Source of the DNA: Arbacia lixula
Lineage: Eukaryota; Echinodermata; Echinoidea; Arbacioida; Arbaciidae
Length of the DNA stretch: 64,000 bases
Assembly (NCBI GenBank): GCA_963669155.1
Contig: OZ022590.1
Coordinates: 2,053,399 to 2,117,398 of the forward strand
Direction: 5' to 3'
Of the stretch, positions 22,661-34,767 are shown one piece after another; position 1 is the stretch's first letter, and every line of letters starts with the position of its first letter. Under the pieces are notes generated by a model that saw nothing but the letters and a program-made list of their open reading frames with translations, was not told the origin of the DNA and made no database searches. Both the position numbers and the translations under genes were made by a program.

Positions 22661-22860
22661 TTGTCTGTCCCGTTATGGCCGCATGCACAGTTCATAATGT
22701 CCAACACGTCTGACTGCTGCTGCCTGACCATCAGGTTCGCCCACATGGCACCTAAGATTGCATCTGCCACCAAGTTAATCAGCAAATTAGCCACTCTAAG
22801 AGAGATTGAAACCAGATTAAATGTTGAGCTCCATTTAATCCATTGTGTTCTGTAAATTGG
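22661..22860. other. Unique segment after the satellite, open on the plus strand
   Basis: A 64-codon plus frame (22661-22855) with normal amino-acid mix lies in non-repetitive DNA. No acceptor and donor pair in the right phase and no family match were seen. It could be a conserved noncoding element. Confidence 0.25.
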
Positions 22861-23999
22861 TTAGGACAAAGTTTGCAATGAGGCTCGTCAGACAATGTAT
22901 GCTGACTCATTTAAAAATGCTCCACAGTTTTAACATTTAGTGAATCAAAACAACCGATTTAATGATAGTGAAATATTGTCCAGCCTGCTACAAGATTCTG
23001 TTAAACAATACTTTGATATGCATCTGGTTTTGAAAGTTTGATAGTTCCTATACAGTATTTTCCTCCATTTTCTGTGGTTTGTACGAAAAAAAAACATGAC
23101 CTGCAAAAGGGCTACTCTGTCTTTAAATGCTGCTCAAAAGAATTTTTGTACATTAATTGTGTGAAAAAAAAGCACATTTGGCACAAAAAGAATCAAACAG
23201 AATTTTAGCATCACAACTGTACGCATTTATGACACTGAAAAATCATTAAAAGAGAGGAGAAACAAGCAAAGGCTAAGTACACAGGGTTTACAGTGTGATC
23301 ATCTCAGTCAACCTTAGGGTCTGAAATAGACAGACTATCCAGACATCACTAATGGGGTTGGGTAACACTGACAATCTGTCTTTAAAACCAAGATCTGATG
23401 TTAATCTCAAATTATATGTTAACTTTTGTCATTAAAATCTATCACACCATTGATGAAATATTTAAGCCATATTTGTGTAACCCTTTCAGGCCTAAAGAAA
23501 ATTTACCTTGTTAAACTTGATGATTATTTTAGGAGGACTGATAGAGCTAGATCAAGTGTGTCAGGGATCTTCTTGAAACTTTAAACTGAGCGTCATACAT
23601 TGTAATAAATGTTTAACAACGTCTACAACATTAATAACAATAATGTATAATAACATAAAAACATAATAAAATGATCATTGTAATAATGTACCATAACATC
23701 TACAACATTAGAGTCTTTTTCATTCAAAAGAACTCACGACCATAAAACTCATCTTGAAACGCTACACCTTGAAAGTCTTGGGTCTGGATGCGAAAGACTA
23801 GTCAGACATCAGCACCATTGGGGGTGGGTATATAACCTTGGTGAAGCATAAATCATTGAACATGGCGAGAGTAATTGAATCAGGGGACGAGAGAAGGAAC
23901 GCCACCCCAACGCTCCATGCACACCTTAGACCGAGGATCATAGCAATATGATGGGGAAGATTTGACCGAGATTACACGAGATGGGAGAAGAGGGGGAAA
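22861..23999. other. AT-rich unique DNA with an R1 fragment
   Basis: An inverse fragment of repeat R1 lies at 23040-23110 (CCATTTTCTGTGGTTTGTAC, GACCTGCAAAAGGGCTACTC). At 23610-23720 there is a short local duplication of ACATCTACAACATTA-type words. Otherwise nothing was seen. Confidence 0.5.
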
Positions 24000-24000
24000 T

Positions 24001-24080
<80 letters not shown>

Positions 24081-24095
24081 AAGAGAGAGAAAGAT

Positions 24096-24134
<39 letters not shown>

Positions 24135-24165
24135 AAGAGAGAGAAGGGGGAGAGAAAGAAGGGGT
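24000..24165. repeat. (GA)n tract with AAAGA interruptions
   Basis: Almost pure GA/AAGA. Long Arg-Glu and Leu-Ser frames are artefacts. Confidence 0.95.
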
Positions 24166-24685
24166 AGGACCAATTCATAAATACTGTCAGAATTGTTCCA
24201 GGTTGTGTGAAAAATTCTGGATTGGGTAGAAAGATAGTAAGAGAGAAGTGGAGGGGTGGGGTGGGGGAGGGGGGAGCAGTTGATGGTAATCACACTTATT
24301 ACTCAGACTTAGTCCACATCTCAGAAAATATCAGAAGTGAGGGGGATAGACTGAGAGATAGATAGGGGAGGAGTAAGAAAGAATAATTGTACATACTGTC
24401 AGAATTGTTTCTGGTTATGTGACGAAGAATGATTATGCAGGATTGGGGAGAGAGGGAGTGAGAGAGAAATGAAATGTGCGTGTGTGTGTGTGTGTGGGGG
24501 GGGGGGGTGTCAGTTGTTGGTTATCACCTGTAACACCACATGTAACCCAGATCTCACAAAATCTAGACTGAGAGACAGAAAGAGAGAGAGAGACAGTGGG
24601 GAGGGAAAGAGAGAGAGAGAGAGGGGGGGAGAGAGGGGAGGGAGGGAGAAAAAGAAAGAGAGAGAGAGATAGAGAGATAGAGAGA

Positions 24686-24752
<67 letters not shown>

Positions 24753-24880
24753 AGGGAGAGAGAGGGAGATGTAGAGGAGGAAAGATGGTTATGGGAGGGG
24801 TAGGAAGCAATCCCTGTAAATAGTGTCAGAATTGTTCCAGGTTGTGTAAAGAAGGATGGATTATCTAGGATTGGGAAGAA
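24166..24880. repeat. Three-fold diverged minisatellite around GA cores
   Basis: The block AATACTGTCAGAATTGTTCCAGGTTGTG recurs as variants near 24180, 24395 and 24817, each followed by GGATTGGG-AGA and a GA-rich stretch (24565-24765 is the longest). A unit of about 215-420 bp was evidently duplicated, with the GA core expanding independently. A GT run and a G run lie at 24478-24508. Confidence 0.75.
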
Positions 24881-26374
24881 AGAGAGTGCAAGAAAAATGG
24901 GGGAAGGGGCAGATGCTAGAAATTACTGCTCCACATCAGAGTTTGACTTACTATATCCATATCTGCATTAGATATATCATTCACAATCAACCTTGTGTAC
25001 ATGTACAAGGATGATGAGTTCAAATTGTACATGAAATCACATTCTACAAGGCAGATTTTCAGGCCCTGCGTTTGATTCTTGGTACTGTACATAGTCACAC
25101 ATACTGGACATGTGGTATATTCAGACAAGAGTATACTATGATATTTAAATGTCATGCCCAAATCTCTCACCTAGTCTAGTCACAAATTATGTCATCACCT
25201 GTTACGCACAAATCATGTGTGTTCATTCTGGAAGAAAGCATGTAGCTTGCGTACATTGGGTGTTGCCATGTCAGGCAAATATAAGGTAAGCTTTAGGGTA
25301 CTCATTGCAATATGTGTAACAGTATGCAAACAGTTCAAACATAAGTCAGGATAGAATAAGTTTCTAGATATATGATGATAATAAAAAGCAAGGTTTGGGG
25401 TGCAGAGGTTTAGGGTGAAAACACACTGATAATGAGCTATGCATCTATATACTTGTGACATTTCATTTCAAATGCAAGAGTAATACATTCATTGCATGAG
25501 CCATTTTCATTTATTGTGTCATTACTCTTTATCACTCATATATTTGAAATGTCATGACCATTATAACTTTGTATGGAATTCATGCAAAGGGACTGGAAGG
25601 GGGTGGGGGTGGGGTTAAAAAGAGTGAGAATAATGTTTTTGTATTAGCTATTTCACTGGCATGTACATTATAGTGTATGAGAGTACAACATGGCATGCAT
25701 GCATGTCATTCAAACAGTACATTACTTATGGTTACCCTACAGCTTGTCCAAGGTTTGTCAACTAGCAACACGGAGTGCATTGTGCATTTCACCTTTTAAA
25801 ACTGATTCACATGTGTGTGTAATAAAGTGCTACTACTCAGTTAGGGTGGAATCGTGAATACATTACGAAATGGCTTATCTATCTTGGACTCTACATAAAG
25901 ACAAAAGATCCCTCAGTATTTATGGGAAACTTTGTACCATGCCAAATCATTTGAATGTATTAATATCTAGAATCATCTAACTAGAAGGTATCAATGGTTC
26001 CGTTATTGCAAATTGCATATTGCAACCGTGTGCACAAAATCCAACTGATTAAAAGATATGAGAACAATGTTATTTGTGTTTAAACAGATAATTAAAAACA
26101 TAAAATATGAATAAACTTAATCAGGCTAAATTAATTCAGAACAAACTGATAGCATTGAGTATCATATCAAATACAGCCTGTTACTGTCATTCAATGTAAC
26201 CCGCATCTGCACCTACATATTCAAACTCCAGTCCTATGCATTGACAACACAATGTTTAAATTTGTGAGTATACTGCATATCTAAATCATATCCACATATA
26301 AGTAGATATTTTATCATATTTTACACAAAAAAGTGAATGCAACACCATCAACTAGGTGTGTGGGGCCACCCCTC
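24881..26374. other. Unique DNA, no feature seen
   Basis: No frame, array or palindrome stands out. 25600-25640 is weakly GGGT-rich. Confidence 0.45.
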
Positions 26375-26985
26375 AATTTCTGTCTCTCTTTGTCTAACTT
26401 CTCTTCCTCTGTCTCTCTTTCTGTCTCTCTTTCTTTGTCTCCTCTCTATTTCTCTGTCTCTCTTTCTGTCTCTCTGTCTATGTCTCCTCTCTATTTCTCT
26501 GTCTCTGTTTCTGTCTCCCCTCTCTTTCTTTTTCTCTGTCTTTGTCTCTCTTTCTGTCTGTCTGTCTCTCTCGCTGTCTCTCTCTCTTGCTCTCTCTCTG
26601 TCTCTCCTCTCTTTCTCTGTCTCTGTCTATCTTTCTGTCTCTCTCTCTGTCTTCCCTCTCTTTCCCTATCTCTCTTGCTGTCTCTCTTTCTCTCTCTTTC
26701 TCTGTCTCCCCTCTCTTTACCATTGTCCCCTCTCTCTCTCTCTCTCTCTCTCTGTCTCCGATCTCTCTCTCTGTCTGTCTGTCTGTCTCTCTCTCTCTGT
26801 CTCCCCTCTGTCTCCCCCTCTCTCTATCTCTCTCTCTCTCTCCCCCCTCTATCTCTCTCTCTCTCTCTGTCTCCCCTCTCTCTTGCTCTGTCTCCCTCCT
26901 CTCTCTGTCTTCCCTCTCTCTCTGTGCCCCTCTCCCCATCTCTCTCCACATACCCTCCTCTCTCCCCTCCCCTCTGTTCCATTGA
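26375..26985. repeat. (CT)n / TCTGTCTC low-complexity tract
   Basis: About 610 bases, nearly all pyrimidine on the plus strand, with TCTGTCTCTCTTTC and TCTCCCCTCTC units. The 147-218-codon Ser/Leu frames are artefacts of the repeat. Confidence 0.95.
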
Positions 26986-27377
26986 TTAAGTGATTCTAAA
27001 AAAGAAACACCTTAATGATAAAAGTGTCTCCCACACACCACCCATAGCGTGAAGATTGACAAATTCAATCTCCACACACAGAAGATGGCTGAGAATGAAT
27101 CTGGGGTTTTCCCTTCCTAATTGAAAACCGAAAAAAAGAAATCTGTATTATTTACCCATCACCAACCCCAAGCAAGTCAAGAGAGAAGCTGTTCAAGAAA
27201 CAATCTCTCACTCTCACAAACACAAAGACGACACCATTTCTAAGCAGACATGCTTGATGCATCGTCAAGTATTTAGTATTCTCCTTGGTTTCTACAACGT
27301 AAATTGTCCACAGACAAATTCCCAGTTTCATCATAATTACGAGAGGTATTTATTTATTTTAGACATTTTAGATTGTG
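26986..27377. other. Unique DNA, no feature seen
   Basis: No coding or repeat structure. Confidence 0.4.
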
Positions 27378-27540
27378 TTAAAGATAGGGTGCCCCTTTTC
27401 CGGGTCAAAATAATCAAATTTGGTGAAAAACACAGAAAATGGAAGAAGATACTTTATTAAAACTTCCTTCCTGATAAAAGAACTGGAAACTGGCTTTAAG
27501 TGAAATTAATTTTGAGAAAGTTTTGAGCCGGTCATTCGAA
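27378..27540. repeat. Dispersed repeat R1, second copy
   Basis: Matches 16300-16480 through AAACACAGAAAATGGAAGAA, AACTTCCTTCCTGATAA and GAACTGGAAACTGGC. Divergence is roughly one base in four by eye. Confidence 0.7.
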
Positions 27541-28120
27541 ACCTATAGCCTATTGTCCACTGCTGTCCACTCCACAGTGCATGCGTTTGATGGGAGATTT
27601 TCCAAACAATGCCCGCATCGCACACTGACAGGGACAATACGATTATGAATGTAGATTATGGTTGGTGCGTTTCAAACGTAAACAAGGATAGTTTTTCACA
27701 TTTCATGAAAAAGTCTGTGAAGCTATGACTGTGAGATTTCATACATGTTATGTTGAGGGTATCCTGCTAATTCCTGTCAAGTTTCATAATTGATCAATCA
27801 CTCATATAATTATGGAGAGTAAGAGCACAATACAGATGACATCATAAACCAAACTAGTCACATTTACTAGAAGTATAAAGCATATGATGCAGTTCCAACT
27901 TTAAGAAGGATTTGTATGTTTGTACTTTTCCTTGTAAATACGTTTGCACTCTCTAACCCAAGATGGGGTCAATAGAGTCAATAGACAAAAGTCTTACCTG
28001 ACCGAGCAGATGAACAGAGTTACTTTCTGATTTTCATACAAAAGCTCACACACATCAAAGCCTCTTCAACTCATCAACTGTACATACAAAACTTAATTAT
28101 GAAAATCAATGATCAATTCA
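27541..28120. other. Unique DNA; one weak splice-like context
   Basis: On the minus strand near 27997, CGGTCAG is followed by GTAAGA, a good donor word. The 20-odd codons before it are open but end at a stop without a convincing acceptor. I do not call an exon. Confidence 0.35.
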
Positions 28121-28410
28121 ATTATTCATGATTCATTCTGCATGATTCATCTATTATTTATATCGTTCATAATCTATAAACTTCTTCCTTTATCTCTGTA
28201 TTTTGTTCTTCATGCATTAATTTCTACATTCATTCATTAGTCATTCAATATTCATTATATTATTCATGACTTACTGTGCAGTCTTAATCTATTATTCATA
28301 CTGTACATAATTGATCAACTTCCCCCTTTCATCTCTGTACTTTGTTCTTAATGCATTTATTTCTGCGTTCATTCATTCATTCATTAGTTGACTCAGTATT
28401 TCCAACAAAT
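28121..28410. repeat. Tandem duplication, about 140-bp period
   Basis: TCTCTGTATTTTGTTCTT near 28193 and TCTCTGTACTTTGTTCTT near 28333 sit in two aligned units. Each has an ATCTATTATT word before it and an ATTCATTCATTAGT word after. Confidence 0.75.
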
Positions 28411-28439
28411 TTTTTAATGAAGACAAACTAGAAAGTCAA

Positions 28440-28860
28440 AGTGGCTGGTGGGGCAGACTAAGACCATGTTCTTACAACATAGCCAGACAGTAAGTAGCCA
28501 CGCATTCCTGAGATTCTTTGGGCATACGGGCCAGCATTCTGAGGCGACTAATGGCATGATGTCGTGGCCTGTAATTGCTATGACGTGAAAGACGTAATGC
28601 TTCCGTCCCTGGGCAGTCGGAAGCCATAGCTAATCGCGGACCTGGCCCTGACTTTCGTTGTTTTTGCAATGGGACCCTGGAATGGTGCTGTTTTTATCCT
28701 GCTCCGCTCATCGAGTAACGAAGGAGGCCAAGGGACGTATTCCTGGATACGGGCTTAGAATAGCATTCCGGATGTCCAAGTTTGCTGGTATTGTACCACT
28801 TTACTCTCAGCTTACACACGGCGGTGCTCAGCAAGTTAGAATTTGAATTAATGTTTTTGT
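28440..28860. promoter_or_regulatory. Unique CpG-containing island, candidate enhancer
   Basis: Non-repetitive, GC-richer DNA with several CpGs (GACGTGAAAGACGTAATG, TAATCGCGGACC). The open frames on both strands have no splice context. CGTCATAGCAATTACAGG on the minus strand combines a CRE-like half site and TAATTG-like words. Confidence 0.3.
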
Positions 28861-29965
28861 GGAAACTAGCTGCTAAGTACCACTCTACTCTAATCTTATG
28901 CTCTGCAGCAACAAATGAGAATTTTAGGCCCAAATTTTAATGGAGAATCACAAGTGATTTAACATGCTCAGTCCATTGATACATTTTGCCAAATTGAAAC
29001 ACATAAATATCACAAAGAAGCATTTGATCTGGCATAGCTTGGGTTAAAAAAATAACTTGCTTTAGATTTTACAAACATGGGATAGAGAGTGTTATTATCA
29101 CTTTCTGTTTTATCATCTAATTCTTATATACATTTTCATTGTTCTTCTAATTTTACTGTTTTGCCAAGCACAAATATTCAGTAGTCTACTTCTTTTCTTT
29201 TGTCTTCTTAGAAACCAAGAACTTCTTGAGTACAATTTTTATTTTTTTATTTTCAAATCTTAAACAAAGCAATCCATTTTTCTACAAGCTATGATTCCCT
29301 TCACATTATTGCTATATATATGGTCATTGCCCCCCATACATGTAAGCATTTAAAATGATACAAGTGCACATATTAAGAAATTGTCCAAAGAAGTTTTATG
29401 ATGGATGGCTAATAAAAGCAATCTGCAGTGCATCAATTCTCAATCACAAGGATTAGCTAATCTCTTTCCACAGATTAATCATGTAGATGGGCTTATCCCT
29501 GCATTGTCACCAAGATATCTCGGTAAGTGTGTTATTTCTTGAGAAGTACAGGGATGAGTTTCCGGGAAAGACTGCAAGCAACTGAAATCCTTCTTCCGAG
29601 AAATACCACAGTTGGTTAATACACAAGAAAGTGAGTGCACCGGCCGGTCTCAATCCCTTCTCTTGTAAGAGACAGCAATGTAGATAGGGGTTGGCACAGA
29701 GATGAGATACCAGTCTGAGCTTTGGACATGCAGATTTACAGTTTCCATAGAAAGTGAAATTTTTGGGGTAAATCTTTTGGAATATATCTTAAAAGAATTG
29801 CACAAGAATAGCCTGAAAATAATACAATGACATGACATGAAATGAACATCTACCTACCTGTAGAAACCATTGCAGTTGGTAATCATTGCTCACAACATAC
29901 TACATGCGAAACTTTTCACAAATAATGCCCTTTTTTCAAAAAGACAAGAATGCAGTTCAAATTTG
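28861..29965. other. Unique DNA, no feature seen
   Basis: AT-rich. A palindrome fragment with GATCTGGCATAGCTTGGGTTA near 29030 may be another end of the TCTGGCA family. Confidence 0.4.
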
Positions 29966-30085
29966 TTATTGTTTTTCACTCTCGTTCTTTCTCTATTATT
30001 CTCTCTTTCCCTCTGTCTGCCTCTCGGTCTCTGTTTTTTTTTCTCTCTCTCTGTCTCTCTCTCTGTCTCCCTGTTTCTCATTCTT

Positions 30086-30127
<42 letters not shown>

Positions 30128-30475
30128 TCTCTTTCCCCCTCTCTCCCTCTCTTTTTCTCTCTCTCCTCCTCTAGCCATTTAGCAGAAGCGCTCATTTACG
30201 CCCATACTCAGTACACACTGTGATATCACAGAAGAGCATCCAAGCCAAAACACTGGCACGGTTATTTTTAGCAATCACAGCTTCTCCTCAATCTTCCCTG
30301 GGGGAGGAACACTTCCTATTTTTACCTTTTCTGCATCAGTTTCTCTCTCTCTCTCCCTTTCTATCCCCTTTCTCTCTCCTTCTCTCTCCCTTTCTCTCCC
30401 CCTTTCTCTATCCTTCTCTCTCCCTCCTCTCTCCCCTTCTCTCTTTCCCTCTCTCTCTTTCTCTTTCAATCAATC
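29966..30475. repeat. Two (CT)n low-complexity tracts
   Basis: CT-rich runs at 29985-30175 and 30340-30475, separated by about 160 bases of unique DNA. Ser/Leu and Arg/Glu frames are artefacts. Confidence 0.9.
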
Positions 30476-30840
30476 ACCAGCACTCTTCTCATTGTTTCCT
30501 TTGTCTCTACATGAGAAATCAACTCCTGTTACCAATCAACAACAATAGGTTTCTCTCATTTTCTCCTTCTCCCCCATCCCATCCCTCCCCTCTCTTCCTC
30601 CCACATCCCCAAACTATTCATTAAATACATTTCATCTTTCTCAATCATGCTCACTCTACATTCTCCATGTTTTTTCTCCATTTCAAACTGTTCACTTCTC
30701 CTTTGTTTCAATCTTAATTCAGTTATGTTGCTCAAACTTGTCACAATCTGATAATACAAGCTGTATTTGTTCTCTCCATCTCCCCCTCTATATATCACTG
30801 GCCATAATTTGTTTTTCAGTACATACATACGTAGATACTA
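30476..30840. other. Pyrimidine-rich unique DNA, no feature seen
   Basis: C/T-biased flank of the fold-back element, with no coding structure. Confidence 0.4.
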
Positions 30841-31073
30841 TACACTACAGCTCAAAGGAATTGGCATAGGGAAAGTGAAAGGGAAGAAAATGAAGGACCC
30901 GCAGTTTTAAACCGCATTATATTTTGTCCAGTTCAGCATGAAACGTGATGCTTTTGGGGCTAAAGCATCGTGTTTCATGCTGAACTGGACAAAATATACC
31001 GCAGTTTAAAACTGCAGCTCCTTCCCTTTCTTCCCTTTTCCTTTCCCCATTCCAATTCCTTTGCTGTAGTGTA
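30841..31073. mobile_element. Fold-back element FB1, copy A
   Basis: Begins TACACTACAGCTCAAAGGAA and ends CCTTTGCTGTAGTGTA. Arms of about 110 bp pair along GGCATAGGGAAAGTGAAAGG and GTCCAGTTCAGCATGAAAC and their inverses. The loop is only about 15 bp around TTTTGGGGCTAAAG. No coding capacity. Other copies are at 33355-33591 and 36031-36265. Confidence 0.9.
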
Positions 31074-31545
31074 TGTCCCTCTTACTTGAGTCTTAAGTCA
31101 CACCAGAAGTTCCTACTTACATACCACTTTGTACCTCCCCTTACCCCCTTCCACATGCTCTTTCACCCCTCTCCCTCTTTTTTCCAGTCCTCATTCTCAC
31201 ACATAATGAAATACAATTGTACTGGTGAAGACAAAACATGACAAAAGATCCCCTGATTGCTCTCATATATCATGATTTATAACATAATTCAGTGCAGTTC
31301 ATTATTCATTTTATCAGACTTGATCACACAAATTTGCCCTCCTGCACCACACCTAACACTCTCAAATTGCTCCTCCTGACTTAAATTCTACCATGTCTCC
31401 CCCCCCCCCTGCATTCCCCCCCCCCCCCTCTGCACCCCACCCCCTTCTCTACTTGCTCCCCTGACTTTAATTCTACCATGTCTCTTTCCCCTAACCTCCC
31501 TCTGCACCTCCCCCTCCACCCCCCTACCCCATAAGAAATACCCCC
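31074..31545. repeat. C-rich tract with poly(C) runs
   Basis: Pyrimidine-rich with C runs near 31401 and 31417, and a duplicated CCTGACTTTAATTCTACCATG segment (31376 and 31462). No gene. Confidence 0.7.
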
Positions 31546-31965
31546 TCTACTCCCGGGGGTTTGATCTTGAGCAATTTGCGTTCATTCGTTCCCCGTAGAC
31601 GACCGGAGTAACGACTCCCGCCTAGAATGTTGGAAACTTTCCAACCTGCCTCCTCTTCGCTTGCTTGCTTGCTTGCGCTATAAGAAAACACAACTATTCC
31701 TTCCCAAAATAGCTCCCGAGACACAAACATAGACATGGAGAAGGGCAGGAGAATCCATCCTTCTTGTGTAGCATAATTTCCATCCCAAGCGGGCTTAGAC
31801 AAACGCAATCCCCAGGGTTACATGAACATTACAAAGAGCCTGCGGTTGATTTGGGCATGTGGGTCGTTGTGGCAAACGACTACCTCTCCTTGAAGCCACA
31901 GCAAACAGCAGTGCACCCAAACTAACATGACATCATCCTGTAACTAGGACGATGTCACTACATCA
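31546..31965. promoter_or_regulatory. Unique CpG-containing island, candidate enhancer
   Basis: Non-repetitive except for a short GCTT run near 31660. It includes CCCGTAGACGACCGGAGTAACGAC-type CpG words, GGAAACTTTCC near 31632 (resembling an NF-kB site) and TAATTTCC. The minus frame at 31524-31808 has no family match. Confidence 0.35.
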
Positions 31966-32074
31966 CAAACCAGATTGCCCTTTTCACATTTATTCATGAA
32001 TTATAGGTACATACACTTTGAACTTACTAAGATCATTTCCATAACAGCTAGTACATACACGTAGCAACGAGATT

Positions 32075-32290
32075 GAACACAAATCCTTACTATTATTTGG
32101 CTAAAGTTGTGTCACTTTGTTTATTTGAAATTCAGTTTCTCCTTGATTACCCACTCAAAGAGAAAGAATTTTGTCGAAAATGGTTGAATTGCTTTCATAC
32201 TGTCCTAAGGAGGAGCATTTTTTATTTGGTATTTATTGTTGCATTATTGAAACCGTTTTGATCTGCAATTCTTAACCTCTTTTTTACTGT
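32075..32290. repeat. Dispersed repeat R2, copy 1
   Basis: Shares ATCCTTACTATTATTTGGCT, TGTTTATTTGA, CTCCTTGATT, CTGTCCTAAGGAGG and GCATTATTGAAACCGTTTTGATCTG with 56800-57025. Both copies end near CCTCTTTTTTAC. Family not recognised. Confidence 0.75.
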
Positions 32291-32820
32291 TCATCTTTCC
32301 TTCACGGCGTCACGTACATGCATTTTGCCTGTATACCTTCAGTGGTCCACCACGGGCCTATGATGAAGCCATTTCATCATGCAGCTAGCCGGTGCTTTGC
32401 CGATTTGATGATCGTACAGCCGAATCGGGTGAATATAATGATTGCATGTATACATGCACTTGCTGCGAATGATTTTGTATTCATGTTTTTCGCTGTCAGC
32501 TGCTCAGCGATGCAGTCACATCATTGTACTGGGCTACATGTCCACTGATGTGACAGTCTTACTACCCTGGCGGAGTGCACATAGGTTTAAGCCAGGCCAG
32601 GCTTACCAACACATACTGTGATGTGATGAAACCGTCAGAATGTGTAGTTTGCTGTTCATGTACAATCCATTTTCCATCATGGAGGGCACGTCATTATTAC
32701 CAGGAAAAGGGACATTTTAGCCTGCGTACTTGTAGTAATATTCTAATGAAGTTAAACGAGATTTTGGGGGTGATACGGGTAAATCTGCTAGCTAGTTTCA
32801 GTAAATGAAGGAATGCCACA
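32291..32820. promoter_or_regulatory. Unique CpG-containing island, candidate enhancer
   Basis: Non-repetitive and compositionally distinct: GCCTATGATGAAGCCATTTC, GCAGCTAGCCGGTGCTTTGC, and CTGTCAGCTGCTCAGCG with an E-box (CAGCTG) beside TGTCAG, a Pbx/Meis-like word. Open frames lack splice support. Confidence 0.35.
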
Positions 32821-33354
32821 AGGCATGACTGACAACATGATACACTTGTATATAATTCTCCTTCATTGCTGGGAAGATAAATATGCAACAATTTCTAACT
32901 GTGTAGCAAGAAAGAGTTCATCATCTACATTCTGAAAACTGATGACAATGGTTTGGATTAATAGGGTTTCATAGTATTGTCATTTGAATTTTTGTTTAGT
33001 GATAAAGAACATGCAAAGACCAATACATACTGCACTGTTGATAGCCTCTCTTTAGTGTTACACCAAACCAAGACATCTCTAGCTCTCTTCCATGTATGCT
33101 ATGCACTTCACCTTCCTCTTCTTCATCTTCCTTTCTCCCCCCCCCCCCACTCACTCTCTCTCTTTCTGTCTACTTATTCCCTCGCATACCCGTTACCTGT
33201 TCTTTTTCTCCTGTGATAATCTCACTTGTTAACCCTTTCCACCTTCATCTCTTCTCCCCCTTTACAATTCATTAGATCATCTCTCTCACCCCTTCTTCCT
33301 CTCATCTTCCTTTGTTATTCCCTCTTTACTACAACTCTCCCCTCCATACATCCC
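32821..33354. other. Unique then pyrimidine-rich DNA
   Basis: From 33100 on it is CT-rich with a C run near 33140. No gene. Confidence 0.45.
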
Positions 33355-33591
33355 TACACTACAGCTCAAAGGAATTGGCATAGGGAAAGGGAAAGGGAAG
33401 AAAGGGAAGGACCCACAGTTTTTAACCGTGGTATATTTTGTCGAGTTCAGCACGAAACATGATGCTTTTTAGGCTATAGCATCGTGTTTCATGCTGAAGT
33501 GGACAAAATATACCGTGGTTTAAATCTGCCGCTCCTTCCCTTTCTTCCCTTTCCCTTTATACCGATGTCAATTCCTTTGAGCTGCAGTGTA
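33355..33591. mobile_element. Fold-back element FB1, copy B
   Basis: Begins TACACTACAGCTCAAAGGAA and ends CCTTTGAGCTGCAGTGTA. The centre reads GATGCTTTTTAGGCTATAGC. It lies within a long pyrimidine-rich region. Confidence 0.9.
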
Positions 33592-34010
33592 GCTCTTCCC
33601 TTTTATTTCTCTCTACACTCTTCTACCCTCTCTACCCCTTCAATCATGTTTCTACTCCTTCACTACCACCCTTGCCTTCTTCTTTTTACCCTCTACCACC
33701 ATCTCTTGCCCCTCACTCCTCCCCTCCCCTTCTCTTCTCAACTCTTCCCTCCCTCTTTCTCCCCTTCTCCTTTCCCTCGCCTTCTCTTCCACTCCACCAT
33801 CATCCTATCTCCCGTCCCTCTCCCTTCCTTTCTGGCCTCTCCCTCCCCCCTCCACCATACCTCTTCCTCCATGTACCCCCTCTCCCTTCCATCCATCTCC
33901 CTTCCCCCCTACCCTCTACCCCCTCCCTTTCCTTTCCTCACCCCTCCACTACCACCCTTCCTTCATGTACCCCCCCTCTCCCCTCCCATTCCTGCACTGG
34001 TCCACCCGTC
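33592..34010. repeat. Pyrimidine-rich low-complexity tract
   Basis: CCTCTCCC-type sequence. The 279-codon plus frame reaching 34323 starts inside the fold-back element and reads through this tract; it is not a gene. Confidence 0.8.
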
Positions 34011-34320
34011 TACCTCGTTATTAGACACTGGAGATGCCACTTTACCCCCAGAAAAAAATGAAGGCAAGAAACCTTGGGGCAGTCTTGAATTAAGTATGAG
34101 GACCGATGATAGGATAGCATCGGCAGTGACAAGGCAGTATAAATTGTTTTCCAGCGAGTGTATGGACGGACGGACGACACACGGACGACACACACATGGC
34201 AGAGATGCAAATGACGCAGAAGAATGTTGCTTACAAACGACGTGCTCATCGTCAGACCTTTCTACGAGACGTGGCGCAGTCACACACATCTTAGATTCAA
34301 CAGTTTGGGCAATTAGATTC
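34011..34320. promoter_or_regulatory. Unique island after the pyrimidine tract, candidate enhancer
   Basis: Non-repetitive apart from a GGACGGACGACACACGGACGACACAC duplication near 34170. Includes GATGATAGGATAGCATCGGC and GGCAGAGATGCAAATGACGC, an exact POU octamer ATGCAAAT near 34206. No exon support. Confidence 0.35.
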
Positions 34321-34767
34321 TAATTCTACCTTAAATAATTCATACAAGGTGCTTACTTCCTCTATCATTTAAAGTATAATGCACATTACTGTACAGAATT
34401 TAACACCTTAAATTAGCAAACGTCAATTCATACAACAAAGTTTGGATATGCCTAGCTGAAATTTTAATGTCGTGTTTAATCAATATTCACTGTAATTACA
34501 ATTCAGATACATTGCAGTTTATCAATATTTGAACAACATGAAGAGATTGTAGACTACAAGATTGTGAAAAAATATAATTTGCTTTCAATACAAAGGGATA
34601 GTCTTAACTCTTTCATTACCAATGTCATGCCAATGTGCAGCTAATAGGGATTAAAGGCTTAATTCTCTAAAGTTTAAAAGGATGTACCTTCAAAACACCC
34701 AGTCAGGGATATCAAATGATTATTATCACATACCCAACTAACATTCTAAGTTAGTTATTAAGCTGTC

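Noticed and set aside
26333-26993. Two 218-codon Ser/Leu plus-strand frames
   Set aside because: They are translations of a CT microsatellite.
27995-28075. Minus-strand segment before a good GTAAGA donor
   Set aside because: Only about 22 codons are open, there is no acceptor and no NALF-like cysteines; likely chance.
33484-34323. 279-codon plus-strand frame
   Set aside because: It starts inside fold-back element copy B and crosses a pyrimidine tract before entering unique DNA; composition explains the openness.
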